From: Actinomadura nitritigenes
GTDB taxonomy: Bacteria; Actinomycetota; Actinomycetes; Streptosporangiales; Streptosporangiaceae
Direction: 5' to 3'
Length of the DNA stretch: 64,000 nt
Assembly (NCBI RefSeq): GCF_017573545.1
Contig: NZ_JAGEOK010000026.1
Location: forward strand, 96,288-160,287
Shown here: in pieces, positions 51,181 through 59,256 of the stretch
How positions within the stretch are numbered: position 1 is the stretch's first letter
How the letters are laid out: each line of letters begins with the position of its first letter
Position numbers and translations under genes: made by a program
The notes under the pieces: generated by a model
The model's database searches: none
The model's input: only the letters and a program-made list of their open reading frames with translations
Told to the model about the DNA's origin: nothing

Positions 51181-52338
51181 GTGCCCGTGTCCCGGCTCCG
51201 CGACATCCCCGGCATCGGCGTGGACGAGGTCGGCGACGCCGCCGACGCGGCCGCCGACCCGGAGTTCCTCCGGCTGGAGAACCTCGACACCGACGTCCGC
51301 CCGCCCGCGGTGGCACTCGCCGCGACGCGCGCCGCGGTGGACGCCGACGACGCCAACAGCTACCTGCCGTTCCAGGGGCGCGGGAGCCTGCTGGAGGCCG
51401 CCGCGGCGCACGTCGGGCGGATCGCCGGGCGCACCTACGACCCGGCCACCGAATGCGTCGGCGTCGCCGGCGGGCTCAACGGGATCCTCAACACGCTTCT
51501 CGCGACCGTGGAGCCCGGCGAGGAGGTCGTGCTCTGCGACCCGATCTACGCCGGGCTCGTCAACCGGGTGCGGCTCGCGGGCGGGGTGCCCCGGTTCGTC
51601 CCGTGCGAGGCGTCCGCCGGCGGCTGGACGGTCGACCCGCGGCGGCTCGCGGACGCGGTCGGGCCGCGGACGGCCGCCGTCCTGATGATGGGCCCGGCGA
51701 TGCCGACCGGGCTGGTCCTGGACGAGACGCACTGGACGGCCCTCGCCGGCGCGCTCGAACGGCACGACGCGTGGCTCGTCTACGACGCCGCGATGGAGCG
51801 GATCCGGTTCGACGGCCGCGGCCCCGACCATCCCGCGCGGATCCCCGGGCTGGCCGACCGGACCATCACGGTGGGATCGGCGTCCAAGGAGCTGCGGATG
51901 ATCGGGTGGCGGGTCGGCTGGGTCACCGGACCGGCCTCGATCCTGCACGACGTCCGGCTCGTCGGGCTCACCAACGTCGTCTGCCAGGTCGGGATCGCGC
52001 AGGAGGCGGTCGCGGCGGCGCTCGCCGCGCCGGACGCCGACGCCGACGTCGCGGCCGCGACGGCGACCTGGCGGGAACGCTGCGAGACGATCCTCGCCCA
52101 GCTGTCCGACCTGCCCGCGGTGCGGCCGCACGGCGGCTGGTCGCTGCTCATCGACACGCGCCCGCTCGGCCTGTCCCCCGCCGACCTGTCGCGGCGGCTG
52201 TTCGAGCGCGCGAAGGTCGCCGCGACGCCGATGGACGGCTGGGGCCCGAGCGGCGCCCAGTACCTGCGGCTGGTGTTCGCCAACGAACCCGCCGAACGGC
52301 TCGGCGACCTGCGCGAGCGCTTCCGCCTGGCCCTCTAG
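51181..52338 (+). CDS. PLP-dependent aminotransferase (class I/II)
   Basis: 385-residue aminotransferase of fold type I. The PLP lysine lies in TVGSASKELRMIGWRVGWVT. Earlier landmarks are SYLPFQGRGSLLEAAAAHVG, VGVAGGLNGILNTLLATVEP, GEEVVLCDPIYAGLVNRVRL and AWLVYDAAMERIRFDG with the cofactor Asp. The mix resembles aspartate/kynurenine-type aminotransferases. Start: GTG 51181-51183 with AGAGGTGG upstream. It overlaps the convergent alpha/alpha-toroid gene by four bases. The substrate is not evident. Confidence 0.9.
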   Translation: MPVSRLRDIPGIGVDEVGDAADAAADPEFLRLENLDTDVRPPAVALAATRAAVDADDANSYLPFQGRGSLLEAAAAHVGRIAGRTYDPATECVGVAGGLNGILNTLLATVEPGEEVVLCDPIYAGLVNRVRLAGGVPRFVPCEASAGGWTVDPRRLADAVGPRTAAVLMMGPAMPTGLVLDETHWTALAGALERHDAWLVYDAAMERIRFDGRGPDHPARIPGLADRTITVGSASKELRMIGWRVGWVTGPASILHDVRLVGLTNVVCQVGIAQEAVAAALAAPDADADVAAATATWRERCETILAQLSDLPAVRPHGGWSLLIDTRPLGLSPADLSRRLFERAKVAATPMDGWGPSGAQYLRLVFANEPAERLGDLRERFRLAL

Positions 52339-53213
52339 GCGCGGCCGTTGGCGCGCAGGATCGAGACGGCCTTGACGGTCTGGTAGCCGCGCCACTCCAG
52401 TTCGGCGGCGGGCGAGTAGCTGGCGAAGTCGACGCGCCACCCGCCGTCCGCCTCCTGCCCGCGCTCCAGCCGGTCGAGCTCGGCGGCGACGACGCCGGGC
52501 GCGAAAAGCGCCCTCACCGGAGTGTCCGGCAGGGGCGCGAAGTCGAGGGGCCGCATCATCTCGTCCTCCAGCCCGCCCGCGACGTGGACGAGGCCGTCCG
52601 GCGGGATGTGCTCGCCCAGCAGCGCGATCAGCTCGGCCGCCTCCGGTTCGGTCGCGTGGACGGCGTCCAGCAGCCACAGGGCGAACGCGAGCTCGAGCGC
52701 GTGCGGTTCCGTCCCGGCCCGGACGGCGTCCAGGCAGAAGCGGGTGGCGCGGGCGAGCCACGGATGCGCGGCGACCGCCGGGTCATGGGCGGCGGCGCGG
52801 TGGGCCGTCGCGGCGACCACCGCGGTGATCTGCAGCGACGACGCGGCCGGGTCGGCGCCCGCCCAGAACGGGGCGCATCCCGCCGGGTCGGGGATGCGCA
52901 CCCCGAACGGGATGCCGCCGTCCGGCAGCGTCACCGTCTCCAGCCAGTCGCAGAGCGCCGCCGCCTCGGGCGCCGCCACGGGCGCCAGTTCGGCGAACAC
53001 CTCGAAGGCGTGCAGCGCGGGGCCCGGCTGGCTCGTCCGCGACCGCAGGTCGGGTTCGAGGCCGTGGCCGTACCCGCCGTCGGGATTCCGGTAGGCGTTC
53101 AGCGCGGCCAGCGCGGCGTCCCGGTCCCCCTCGCCGGTGAGCAGCTCGAAACGGCGGCGGTCGAGGAGGCGGGCATGGGTGGCCATGAAGTCGGAGGCCT
53201 TGGTCAGATCCAT
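52335..53213 (-). CDS. hypothetical alpha/alpha-toroid-like protein
   Basis: 292 residues with repeating helix pairs. A prenyltransferase/terpene-cyclase-like repeat is seen in LNAYRNPDGGYGHGLEPDLR and near the C-terminus in QEADGGWRVDFASYSPAAEL, with DGGIPFGVRIPD between. The DGG turns are typical of QW-like repeats, but no DxDD or DCTAE motif of true cyclases is present. It lies 49 bp downstream of a P450 on the same strand, which could mean a shared pathway, or it may be a widespread hypothetical family. ATG 53211-53213. Confidence 0.75.
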   Translation of the reverse strand: MDLTKASDFMATHARLLDRRRFELLTGEGDRDAALAALNAYRNPDGGYGHGLEPDLRSRTSQPGPALHAFEVFAELAPVAAPEAAALCDWLETVTLPDGGIPFGVRIPDPAGCAPFWAGADPAASSLQITAVVAATAHRAAAHDPAVAAHPWLARATRFCLDAVRAGTEPHALELAFALWLLDAVHATEPEAAELIALLGEHIPPDGLVHVAGGLEDEMMRPLDFAPLPDTPVRALFAPGVVAAELDRLERGQEADGGWRVDFASYSPAAELEWRGYQTVKAVSILRANGRA

Positions 53214-53262
53214 GTCGACAGCCTTGCCGCGCGCGGCGCGGACGTCTTGGAGCTTTCGGCCA

Positions 53263-54423
53263 TCACCAGGTAAGGATCAGTTCCTCCGGCGACCGGTGGA
53301 TCAGGTTCGGCTGCGTCTCCACCGGTCCCGCCAGCCGCAGGCCGGGCAGCTCCCGCGCCAGCGTCACCAGCGAGATCCGTACCTGCTCGCGGGCCAGCTG
53401 CGCCCCGGGGCAGGCGTGCGCGCCGTGCCCGAAGGCGAGGTGCCGCGCGGGCTCGCGCGTGATGTCGAACGCGTCCGGCCGGGCGTGCGCGTCCGGGTCG
53501 CGGCCGGCGGCGCCGAAGGCGACTAAGACGTGCGCGCCCGCGGGCAGGTCGGTGCCGGCGATCGTCACCGGCCGCGTCGCGACCCGCCGGAACCCCTGGA
53601 CGGGCGCGTCGTGGCGGGCGGCCTCCTCGACCGCCGCCGCGGCCAGCTCGGGCCGCCGGCAGAGCAGCTCCCACTGGTCCCGGTCCCGCAGCAGGTGCAG
53701 GACGGCGGTGCCGATCAGCGCCGTCGTCGTCAGGTGCCCGGCCAGCAGCAGGTTCTGCAGGTTGGAGATCAGCGTGCCGTACGGCTCGATCGCCCGGATC
53801 ATCTCGCCGGTCAGGTCGTCGCCGGGATCGCCGTCCCGCCCCCGCACCAGCGCCTCGAGCAGCCGTTTCATCCCGGCGACCTCGTGCGCCGCCGCGACCT
53901 GCTCGTCCGGCTCCATGGGCGTGAAGACCAGCTCCTCGGCCCGGTAGCTGCCCCGGATGACCGCCGGGACGTCCGCCGGGTCGAGCCCGAGCAGGTGCCC
54001 GATCACCTCGCCCGGCAGGACCCGCGCGTACCGGGACATCAGCTCGACGCGCCCGTCCCCGGCGAACGACGCGACGAGCTCCGCGGCCCGCCGCTCGACG
54101 AACGGCACGGCGGCCGCGACCCGCCGCGGCGACAGCCCGCGCACCAGCGGCTCGCGCACCCGCCGGTGCTCGTCGCCGTCCGCCGACAGCACCACCGGGC
54201 GCCCCGACGGCACCGTCTCCAGCACCGCGATCGCCTCCGGCCCCGGCATCGCCTCCGGGCGCATCGCGCCGGCGGACGAGAACGTCTCCGCGTCGCGCAG
54301 CACCGCCCGCGCGTCCGCGTCCCGCGCGACGAGCCAGGCGTCCAGTTCGCGGACGAACGTGAGCCCTTCGGCCTCCCTGGCCCGGGCGTAGCAGGGGTAC
54401 GGGTCGCGCCGGTCGAATTCCAC
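53263..54423 (-). CDS. cytochrome P450
   Basis: 386-residue bacterial P450, shorter than usual because the N-terminus begins close to helix A (MEFDRRDPYPCYARAREAEG). The heme loop is FGHGAHACPGAQLAREQ with Cys338, ExxR is Glu267-Ala-Ala-Arg270 in EEAARHDAPVQGFRR, and the I-helix LLLAGHLTTTALIG has the Thr cluster. RHDAPVQGFxR resembles CYP105/107-like secondary-metabolism enzymes. No redox partner is nearby. It is probably cotranscribed with the downstream toroid-like gene. It is divergent from a short ORF and the Rid gene. Confidence 0.92.
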   Translation of the reverse strand: MEFDRRDPYPCYARAREAEGLTFVRELDAWLVARDADARAVLRDAETFSSAGAMRPEAMPGPEAIAVLETVPSGRPVVLSADGDEHRRVREPLVRGLSPRRVAAAVPFVERRAAELVASFAGDGRVELMSRYARVLPGEVIGHLLGLDPADVPAVIRGSYRAEELVFTPMEPDEQVAAAHEVAGMKRLLEALVRGRDGDPGDDLTGEMIRAIEPYGTLISNLQNLLLAGHLTTTALIGTAVLHLLRDRDQWELLCRRPELAAAAVEEAARHDAPVQGFRRVATRPVTIAGTDLPAGAHVLVAFGAAGRDPDAHARPDAFDITREPARHLAFGHGAHACPGAQLAREQVRISLVTLARELPGLRLAGPVETQPNLIHRSPEELILTW

Positions 54424-54513
54424 GAGCGGTCCCTCCGTGCGGACGAGCGGCCCACGCTACCCGCCGCGGAAATGGGCGTGCGATCTCCGGGCGGGCCACC
54501 CTAGCCTGACCAC

Positions 54514-54627
54514 GTGGCAGTGATCTTCGAACGGACCCGGGCCGCCACCGCGCTCCGGTACGGGCCGCCCGCCGGCGGCTCGCCCGCCTGCGCCCGGCGC
54601 GCGACGGACCCGGTGGCGGCCCGGTGA
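54514..54627 (+). CDS. possible 37-residue ORF upstream of the Rid gene
   Basis: GTG 54514-54516 opens a 37-codon frame (VAVIFERTRAATALRYGPPA, then GGSPACARRATDPVAAR) whose TGA at 54625-54627 overlaps the GTG start of the Rid gene. The overlap mimics translational coupling, but no ribosome site is clear and the composition is what random GC-rich sequence would give. It is listed as doubtful. Confidence 0.2.
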   Translation: MAVIFERTRAATALRYGPPAGGSPACARRATDPVAAR

Positions 54628-55022
54628 GCGCCGTCCGTCTCGTCCGCGACACGGCCCTCGCGCCGGTCGACTACGCGTACGCGGCGACGTCCGCCTCCCC
54701 GGTGCGGGCCATCTGGACGGCGGGGGCCTGCCCCCTGGACGCCGACGGCACGACCGTGGCGCCCGGCGATGTCGCGGCCCAGGCCCACCAGGTCATGCGG
54801 AACCTCGCCGCGGCCCTGGAGTCCGCGGGCGCGTCCCTCACCGACATCGTCAAGACGACCGTCTACGTCGCCTCTTCCCGAAGGGCCGACCTGGTCGAGG
54901 CCTGGGCCGTGGTCCGCGAGCACATGGGCGAGCACGATGCGCCCAGCACGCTGCTGGGCGTGGCCGTCCTCGGCTACGAGGACCAGCTCGTCGAGGTGGA
55001 GGCCGTCGCCGTCGTCGGCTAG
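54624..55022 (+). CDS. RidA family protein
   Basis: 132 residues of the Rid (YjgF/YER057c) family of imine/enamine deaminases. Signs are AIWTAGACPLDADGTTVAPG, QAHQVMRNLAAALESAGASL, DIVKTTVYVASSRRADLVEA and the C-terminal VLGYEDQLVEVEAVAVV. The Arg of RidA proper (near position 105, R-x-C/A-V) is replaced in TLLGVAVLGYEDQ, so this is a divergent Rid subgroup and true deaminase activity is doubtful. GTG 54624-54626 is the likely start. The stop overlaps the convergent MurA-family gene by four bases. Confidence 0.85.
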   Translation: MSAVRLVRDTALAPVDYAYAATSASPVRAIWTAGACPLDADGTTVAPGDVAAQAHQVMRNLAAALESAGASLTDIVKTTVYVASSRRADLVEAWAVVREHMGEHDAPSTLLGVAVLGYEDQLVEVEAVAVVG

Positions 55023-56320
55023 ACCGCCTTCAGCGCGAGGCCCAGCGCCCGGAACTGCTCGACCGGCCGGTGGTAGCCGCGCTCGATGTGGTGGACGCCG
55101 CGCAGCGTCGACGGCCCCTCGGCGACCGCCGCCGCGAGCACCGCCGAGAACCCGGCCCGGATGTCCGGCATCGTCACGTCGCCGCCGCGCAGCTTCGACA
55201 CCCCGCGCACGACCGCCGAGTGCAGCGCCGCCGTGTCGTGGTAGCGGCACGCGGGGCCGCCGAGGCACGTGTCGTAGACCTCGATCTCCGCGCCCATGCT
55301 CTGCAGCGCCGGGACGTACGCGAGCCGGTTCTCGTACACGGTCTCGTGCAGCACCGACATGCCGTCCGCCTGCGTGAACAGCACCATCAGCGGCGTCTGC
55401 CAGTCCGTCGCGAACCCGGGGTGGGTGTCGGTCTGGACGGCCGCGGGACGCAGCCCGTCCGGCGCCGACGCCATGATCCAGTCGTCGGTGATCTCGAACC
55501 GGGCGCCCATCCGGGCCAGCGTGGTGATCGCGGTGACGAGGCGGTCCTGCGGGCAGCCGTGCACCCGCACCTCGCCGCGGGTCACCAGCCCCGCCACCAG
55601 GTAGGAGAACGCCTCGATCCGGTCGCCCTCCAGCCGCGTCACGGCCCCGCCCAGCCGGTCGACGCCCTCGACGACGATCCGGCGGTCGGGCGCGAACGAG
55701 ATCCGCGCGCCCATCCGCTGCAGGAACAGCGCCAGCTCGATGATCTCCGGTTCCGTCGCCGCGTTCCGGATGACCGTCTTGCCCTGCGCCCTGACGGCCG
55801 CGAGCAGCACGGTCTCGGTGGCGCCGACGCTCGGGTACGGCAGGTCGATCCGCGTCCCGACCAGCCGTGACGCGCGGGCGTGGATGCCGTCGGCCGCGAT
55901 CGTCACCTCGGCGCCGAACGCGCGCAGCGCGTCCACGTGGAAGTCGACGGGCCGCCGCCCGATCGGGTCGCCGCCGACCAGCGGGACGAACGCCTCCCCG
56001 GCCAGGTGCAGCAGCGGGCCCAGCATCAGGATCGGGATCCGGTTCAGCCCGGTGAACGCCTTGCCGACGCTCGGGTCCGCCACCGGCCGGGGAACGACGG
56101 TGATCTCGCCGCCGGACCGCTCGACGGCCATCCCGACGTGCTCGAGTATCCCGGCCGTGATCCCGACCTCGCCGACGTCGGGGGCGTTGCGGATGGTGCT
56201 CGGCTCCGCCCCGAGCATCGCCGCGACCATGTGCTTGCTGACGGCGTTCTTCGCCCCCCGCACGGTGACGTCGCCGCGCAGAGGTCCGGAGGGTTCGATC
56301 TCCCAGAGCTTCTCGGTCAC
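55019..56320 (-). CDS. murA: UDP-N-acetylglucosamine 1-carboxyvinyltransferase (MurA family), Asp variant
   Basis: 433-residue EPSP-synthase-fold enzyme that transfers enolpyruvate to UDP-GlcNAc in the first committed step of peptidoglycan synthesis. Conserved residues include Lys24 and Asn25 (RGAKNAVSKHM), the RRPVDFHVDALRAFGA block, and the active-site Asp in FATDWQTPLMVLFTQADG. At the position of the fosfomycin-target Cys115 it has Asp118 (LVGGDPIGRRPVD), as in mycobacterial MurA, so intrinsic fosfomycin insensitivity is expected. Its divergence from the usual GGCxIGARPVDxH and the PMANL-free core suggest it could be a paralogue rather than the housekeeping copy. Symbol by family. Confidence 0.88.
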   Translation of the reverse strand: MTEKLWEIEPSGPLRGDVTVRGAKNAVSKHMVAAMLGAEPSTIRNAPDVGEVGITAGILEHVGMAVERSGGEITVVPRPVADPSVGKAFTGLNRIPILMLGPLLHLAGEAFVPLVGGDPIGRRPVDFHVDALRAFGAEVTIAADGIHARASRLVGTRIDLPYPSVGATETVLLAAVRAQGKTVIRNAATEPEIIELALFLQRMGARISFAPDRRIVVEGVDRLGGAVTRLEGDRIEAFSYLVAGLVTRGEVRVHGCPQDRLVTAITTLARMGARFEITDDWIMASAPDGLRPAAVQTDTHPGFATDWQTPLMVLFTQADGMSVLHETVYENRLAYVPALQSMGAEIEVYDTCLGGPACRYHDTAALHSAVVRGVSKLRGGDVTMPDIRAGFSAVLAAAVAEGPSTLRGVHHIERGYHRPVEQFRALGLALKAV

Positions 56321-56350
56321 CCGTGCAAGCCTACGGCCGATCCGGACCCG

Positions 56351-56977
56351 TCAGGCGCGGTCCGCGAGAAGGTTCGCCGCGAAGCCGAGGAACGCGACCC
56401 CCGCGACCTGCTCCAGGCGCCGCCGCACCCGCGGCCGCCGCAGGCGCTCCGCCAGCTTCGCCGCCGCCCCCGACACCAGCCAGTACCAGACGGCCAGTTC
56501 CACGACGTCGATGCCCGTGAACAGGACGGTCGTGCCGAACGCCGGCGCTCCGTGCGGCACGAACTGCGGGATCAGGCTCATGTAGAACACCCCGGCCTTG
56601 GGGTTCAGCAGGTTCGTCCCGACCCCGGCCCGGAACGCCGCCCACCGCGACCCGGCCACGGCCGGTTCCGGGACCTCTTCGGCGGGCTCCTCCCGCCTGG
56701 CCTTCCAGAGCGCCGCGGCGCCCAGCCACACCAGGTACGCGGCGCCGCAGACGCGCAGCACGTCGTAGGCGAGGCGGGACGCCGTCAGCAGCGCGGTGAG
56801 GCCGACCGCGGTGGCGAGCCCCCACGCGCAGCAGCCCGTGACGATCCCGAGCGCCGCGGCGAACCCTCCGCCGCGTCCGAGCGCGACGGACGTCCGGAGG
56901 ACGAGCAGGGTGTCCAGGCCGGGCACCACATTGATGATCATCGCGGCCCCGGCGAACGCGAGCGCGGCCGTCAGCAT
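56351..56977 (-). CDS. LysE family translocator
   Basis: 208-residue membrane protein with six predicted helices. The family's first-helix PGLDTLLVLRTSVALGRGGG, GIVTGCCAWGLATAVGLTAL, the AAYLVWLGAAALW helix and the hallmark GVGTNLLNPKAGVFYMSLIP are present. Members export amino acids or related amines. It stands between MurA and an HxlR regulator, all on the minus strand with short gaps, and may be regulated by neither. Substrate unknown. Confidence 0.9.
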   Translation of the reverse strand: MLTAALAFAGAAMIINVVPGLDTLLVLRTSVALGRGGGFAAALGIVTGCCAWGLATAVGLTALLTASRLAYDVLRVCGAAYLVWLGAAALWKARREEPAEEVPEPAVAGSRWAAFRAGVGTNLLNPKAGVFYMSLIPQFVPHGAPAFGTTVLFTGIDVVELAVWYWLVSGAAAKLAERLRRPRVRRRLEQVAGVAFLGFAANLLADRA

Positions 56978-57005
56978 GATCGGATCCTACGCGCGGCGTC
57001 CCGGC

Positions 57006-57413
57006 TCACGGCCGCGCGTTCGCGCCGGTGTGCGCGCCGTCACGGCCTCGCGCCGGCTGGCGGGCGTCGTGGCGGGCGTCGTACGCGCCGCCGATGATGT
57101 GCTCGCGCCCCCACGCCCCGAGCGGCGCCAGCGCCTCGTTGAGCGAGGCGCCCAGCGCCGTCAGCGAGTACTCGACCCGGGGCGGCACCTCATCGAACAC
57201 CTCGCGGTGCACGATGCCGTCCGCCTCCAGCTCGCGCAGCTGGGCGGTGAGCACCTTCTCGGTCACCCCGGGCAGGTTCCTGCGCAGCTCGCCGAACCGG
57301 CAGGGCCGCTCGGCGAGCGCCCACAGGATCAGGACCTTCCACTTGCCGCCGATCACGTCCATCGCCGCGTCGATCCCGCACACGTACGCGCCCGGCCTCC
57401 GCCCGATCCCCAT
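57006..57413 (-). CDS. HxlR family transcriptional regulator
   Basis: 135-residue winged-helix protein. The HxlR pattern is clear: CGIDAAMDVIGGKWKVLILW with the near-invariant Cys, RPCRFGELRRNLPGVTEKVL, QLRELEADGIVHREVFDEVP, PRVEYSLTALGASLNEALAP. Many members are redox- or aldehyde-sensing through that Cys. I start at ATG 57411-57413, which has GGGAGG in place; the longer frame from GTG 57453-57455 would begin inside a perfect 18-bp palindrome that is more likely its operator. It is divergent from the imine-reductase-like gene, its probable target. Confidence 0.9.
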   Translation of the reverse strand: MGIGRRPGAYVCGIDAAMDVIGGKWKVLILWALAERPCRFGELRRNLPGVTEKVLTAQLRELEADGIVHREVFDEVPPRVEYSLTALGASLNEALAPLGAWGREHIIGGAYDARHDARQPARGRDGAHTGANARP

Positions 57414-57449
57414 CAGCCCTCCCGCCGGCTCGCTCACCTCGTGGTAACC

Positions 57450-57467
57450 ACGCACTTCGAAGTGCGT
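57450..57467. promoter_or_regulatory. perfect 18-bp palindrome, probable HxlR operator
   Basis: ACGCACTTC-GAAGTGCGT (57450-57467) is a perfect inverted repeat in the divergent region between the HxlR and imine-reductase-like genes, 37 bp from the regulator's likely start and 40 bp from the enzyme's. Confidence 0.7.
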
Positions 57468-57506
57468 ACTTGATCATCCACGGGCCCCACGAGAAGCCTA
57501 GTCGGC

Positions 57507-58388
57507 ATGAACCACACCGATTCGGACAACACTTCGCTCACTCTGCTCGGGCTCGGCGACATGGGGACGGCGCTCGCCCGCGCCTGGCTCGCCGCCGGGC
57601 GCTCGCTGACCGTCTGGAACCGCACGCCCGGCCGCGCCGAGGCCCTCGCCGCGGCGGGCGCCGAGGTCGCGGACACGGCCGCCGCCGCGGTCGCAGCCGG
57701 CGACCTGGTCGTCGTCTGCCTGCTCGACGACGCGTCGGTCCGCGAGGTCCTCGCGGACGCCGACCTGGCGGGCAAGGACCTGGTCGACCTCACCACCGGC
57801 ACCCCCGCCGAGGCCCGCGCGCGGGCGGCGTGGGCCGAGGAGAGGGGCGCCCGCTTCCTGGACGGCGGGATCATGGCGGTCCCGCCCATGATCGGGGCCG
57901 AGGGGTCCGGCGGCTACGTCTTCTACAGCGGGTCCCGTTCCCTCTTCGACGCGCACCGCGCGACGCTCGCCGTCCCGGCCGGCACCGTCTACGTCGGCGA
58001 GGATCCCGGCTTCGCCGCCCTGCACGACGTGGCGTTGCTCAGCGCGATGACGGGGATGTTCGCCGGCGTCGCGCACGCGTTCGCGCTCGTCCGCGACGAG
58101 GACGTCGCGCTGAAGGACTTCGCCCCCATGCTCGCCGGCTGGCTCACGGCCATGACCGGATACGCGAACGGCGTCGCCGAGCAGCTGGACAGCGGCGACT
58201 ACACCCGGGGCGTGACGTCCAACCTCGCCATGATGGTGCGGGGCAACGCGACGCTGCTGCGCACGGCCGAAGAGCAGCGGGTCAGCCCCGAACTGCTGAC
58301 CCCCTTCATGGACCTCATGCGGCGCCGCCTCGACGCCGGCCATCCCGACGAGGGCACCGCCGGCGTCGTCGACCTCATCGCCCGCTGA
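57507..58388 (+). CDS. imine-reductase-like NAD(P)-dependent oxidoreductase
   Basis: 293-residue beta-hydroxyacid-dehydrogenase-type enzyme that fits the imine reductase group. The Rossmann motif is TLLGLGDMGTALARAWLAAG (residues 11-30), followed by LTVWNRTPGRAEALAAAGAE (the NRT for NADPH). The inter-domain helix is AALHDVALLSAMTGMFAGVA, and GGIMAVPPMIGAEGSGGYVF is typical of IREDs. IREDs reduce cyclic imines to amines in secondary metabolism. It begins 40 bp from a perfect palindrome and is probably repressed by the HxlR protein. The natural substrate is unknown. Confidence 0.87.
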   Translation: MNHTDSDNTSLTLLGLGDMGTALARAWLAAGRSLTVWNRTPGRAEALAAAGAEVADTAAAAVAAGDLVVVCLLDDASVREVLADADLAGKDLVDLTTGTPAEARARAAWAEERGARFLDGGIMAVPPMIGAEGSGGYVFYSGSRSLFDAHRATLAVPAGTVYVGEDPGFAALHDVALLSAMTGMFAGVAHAFALVRDEDVALKDFAPMLAGWLTAMTGYANGVAEQLDSGDYTRGVTSNLAMMVRGNATLLRTAEEQRVSPELLTPFMDLMRRRLDAGHPDEGTAGVVDLIAR

Positions 58389-58469
58389 TCGGCAGGCAGG
58401 TGGCGGCCAGGCCCTCCGGACCGCCGGCGCGAACGGCGCGAGGGAGCGGCCGCCATCGGCCACCGACGA

Positions 58470-58486
58470 ACCGAACGCTATTCGGT
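58470..58486 (+). promoter_or_regulatory. ACCGAA-N5-TTCGGT inverted repeat
   Basis: ACCGAA (58470-58475), CGCTA, TTCGGT (58481-58486), 11 bp before the ATG of the next gene. It may be an operator; no regulator gene is adjacent. A repressor bound here would overlap the ribosome site. Confidence 0.35.
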
Positions 58487-58497
58487 ATGGTGGCGGC

Positions 58498-59232
58498 ATG
58501 ACGGATGTCCTCGACGACCTCGCGGCCGAGTACCGGCGGCTGGACGCCGTGCTGGCGGCGCTGAGCCCGGCGCAATGGTCCGCACCGTCCGGCGCGGACG
58601 GCTGGACGGTCGCCGACGTGGTCCTGCACCTCGCGCAGAGCGAGGAGGCGATCGGCAGCCCGGCCATCGGCGACACCGGGTCGTTCCTGCCGTCCACCGC
58701 GACCACCGTCGACGGCGCGATGGCCGACCTGGTCGCCGCCGAGCGCGGCATGGCGCCGGACGCCCTCCTCGCCCGCTGGCGCAAGGCGGCGTCCGCCACG
58801 CCGGACACGCTCCGCTCCTACCCGCCGGGCACCCGCCTCGCCTGGGTCCGGACGTCCCTCTCCCCGCGGACGCTCGCCACGACACGGCTCGCCGAGCACT
58901 GGGCGCACGCGCAGGACATCACCGTCCCGCTGGGCATCGACTACCCGGACACCGACCGCCTGCGCCACATCGCCTGGCTGGCCCACCGGACCCTCCCCTA
59001 CGCGTTCTCGGTCGCGGGCCGCCCCGACGCGGCCGTCCACTGCGACCTCACCGCACCGGACGGGACCCGCTGGACCTTCGGCGACCCCGCGGCACCCAAC
59101 CGGATCACCGGTCCGGCCGCGGACTTCTGCCGGGTCGGCGCCCGCCGCCTCACGCCCGAGCAGACCGCCCTCACCGCCGAGGGCCCGGACGCCGCCGAGG
59201 CGCTCCGCCTCGTCCGCAACTACGCCGCCTGA
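58498..59232 (+). CDS. TIGR03084-type metal-binding protein (maleylpyruvate isomerase-like)
   Basis: 244 residues. The N-terminal helical DinB-like domain carries the metal His pattern in DGWTVADVVLHLAQSEEAIG, and later TTRLAEHWAHAQDITVPLGI. A C-terminal beta-rich domain follows (RPDAAVHCDLTAPDGTRWTF, RITGPAADFCRVGARRLTP). The two-domain layout is the TIGR03084 kind, related to mycothiol-dependent maleylpyruvate isomerase. Its function is unknown, and a mycothiol-linked detoxification role is inference. It lies 109 bp after the imine-reductase-like gene with an inverted repeat in the gap. Confidence 0.85.
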   Translation: MTDVLDDLAAEYRRLDAVLAALSPAQWSAPSGADGWTVADVVLHLAQSEEAIGSPAIGDTGSFLPSTATTVDGAMADLVAAERGMAPDALLARWRKAASATPDTLRSYPPGTRLAWVRTSLSPRTLATTRLAEHWAHAQDITVPLGIDYPDTDRLRHIAWLAHRTLPYAFSVAGRPDAAVHCDLTAPDGTRWTFGDPAAPNRITGPAADFCRVGARRLTPEQTALTAEGPDAAEALRLVRNYAA

Positions 59233-59256
59233 CCTCCGCCGCCTCGCCGGGCCGGC

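Noticed and set aside
49062..53273. 4.2-kb plus-strand open frame
   Set aside because: It runs antisense through the FAD monooxygenase and acyl-CoA synthetase genes and out of frame with the aminotransferase, and its composition is Arg/Gly/Pro nonsense.
55019..56320. murA as promoter donor for the rRNA operon, as in mycobacteria
   Set aside because: The rRNA operon ends, rather than begins, toward this side, and is 7.6 kb away with many genes between.
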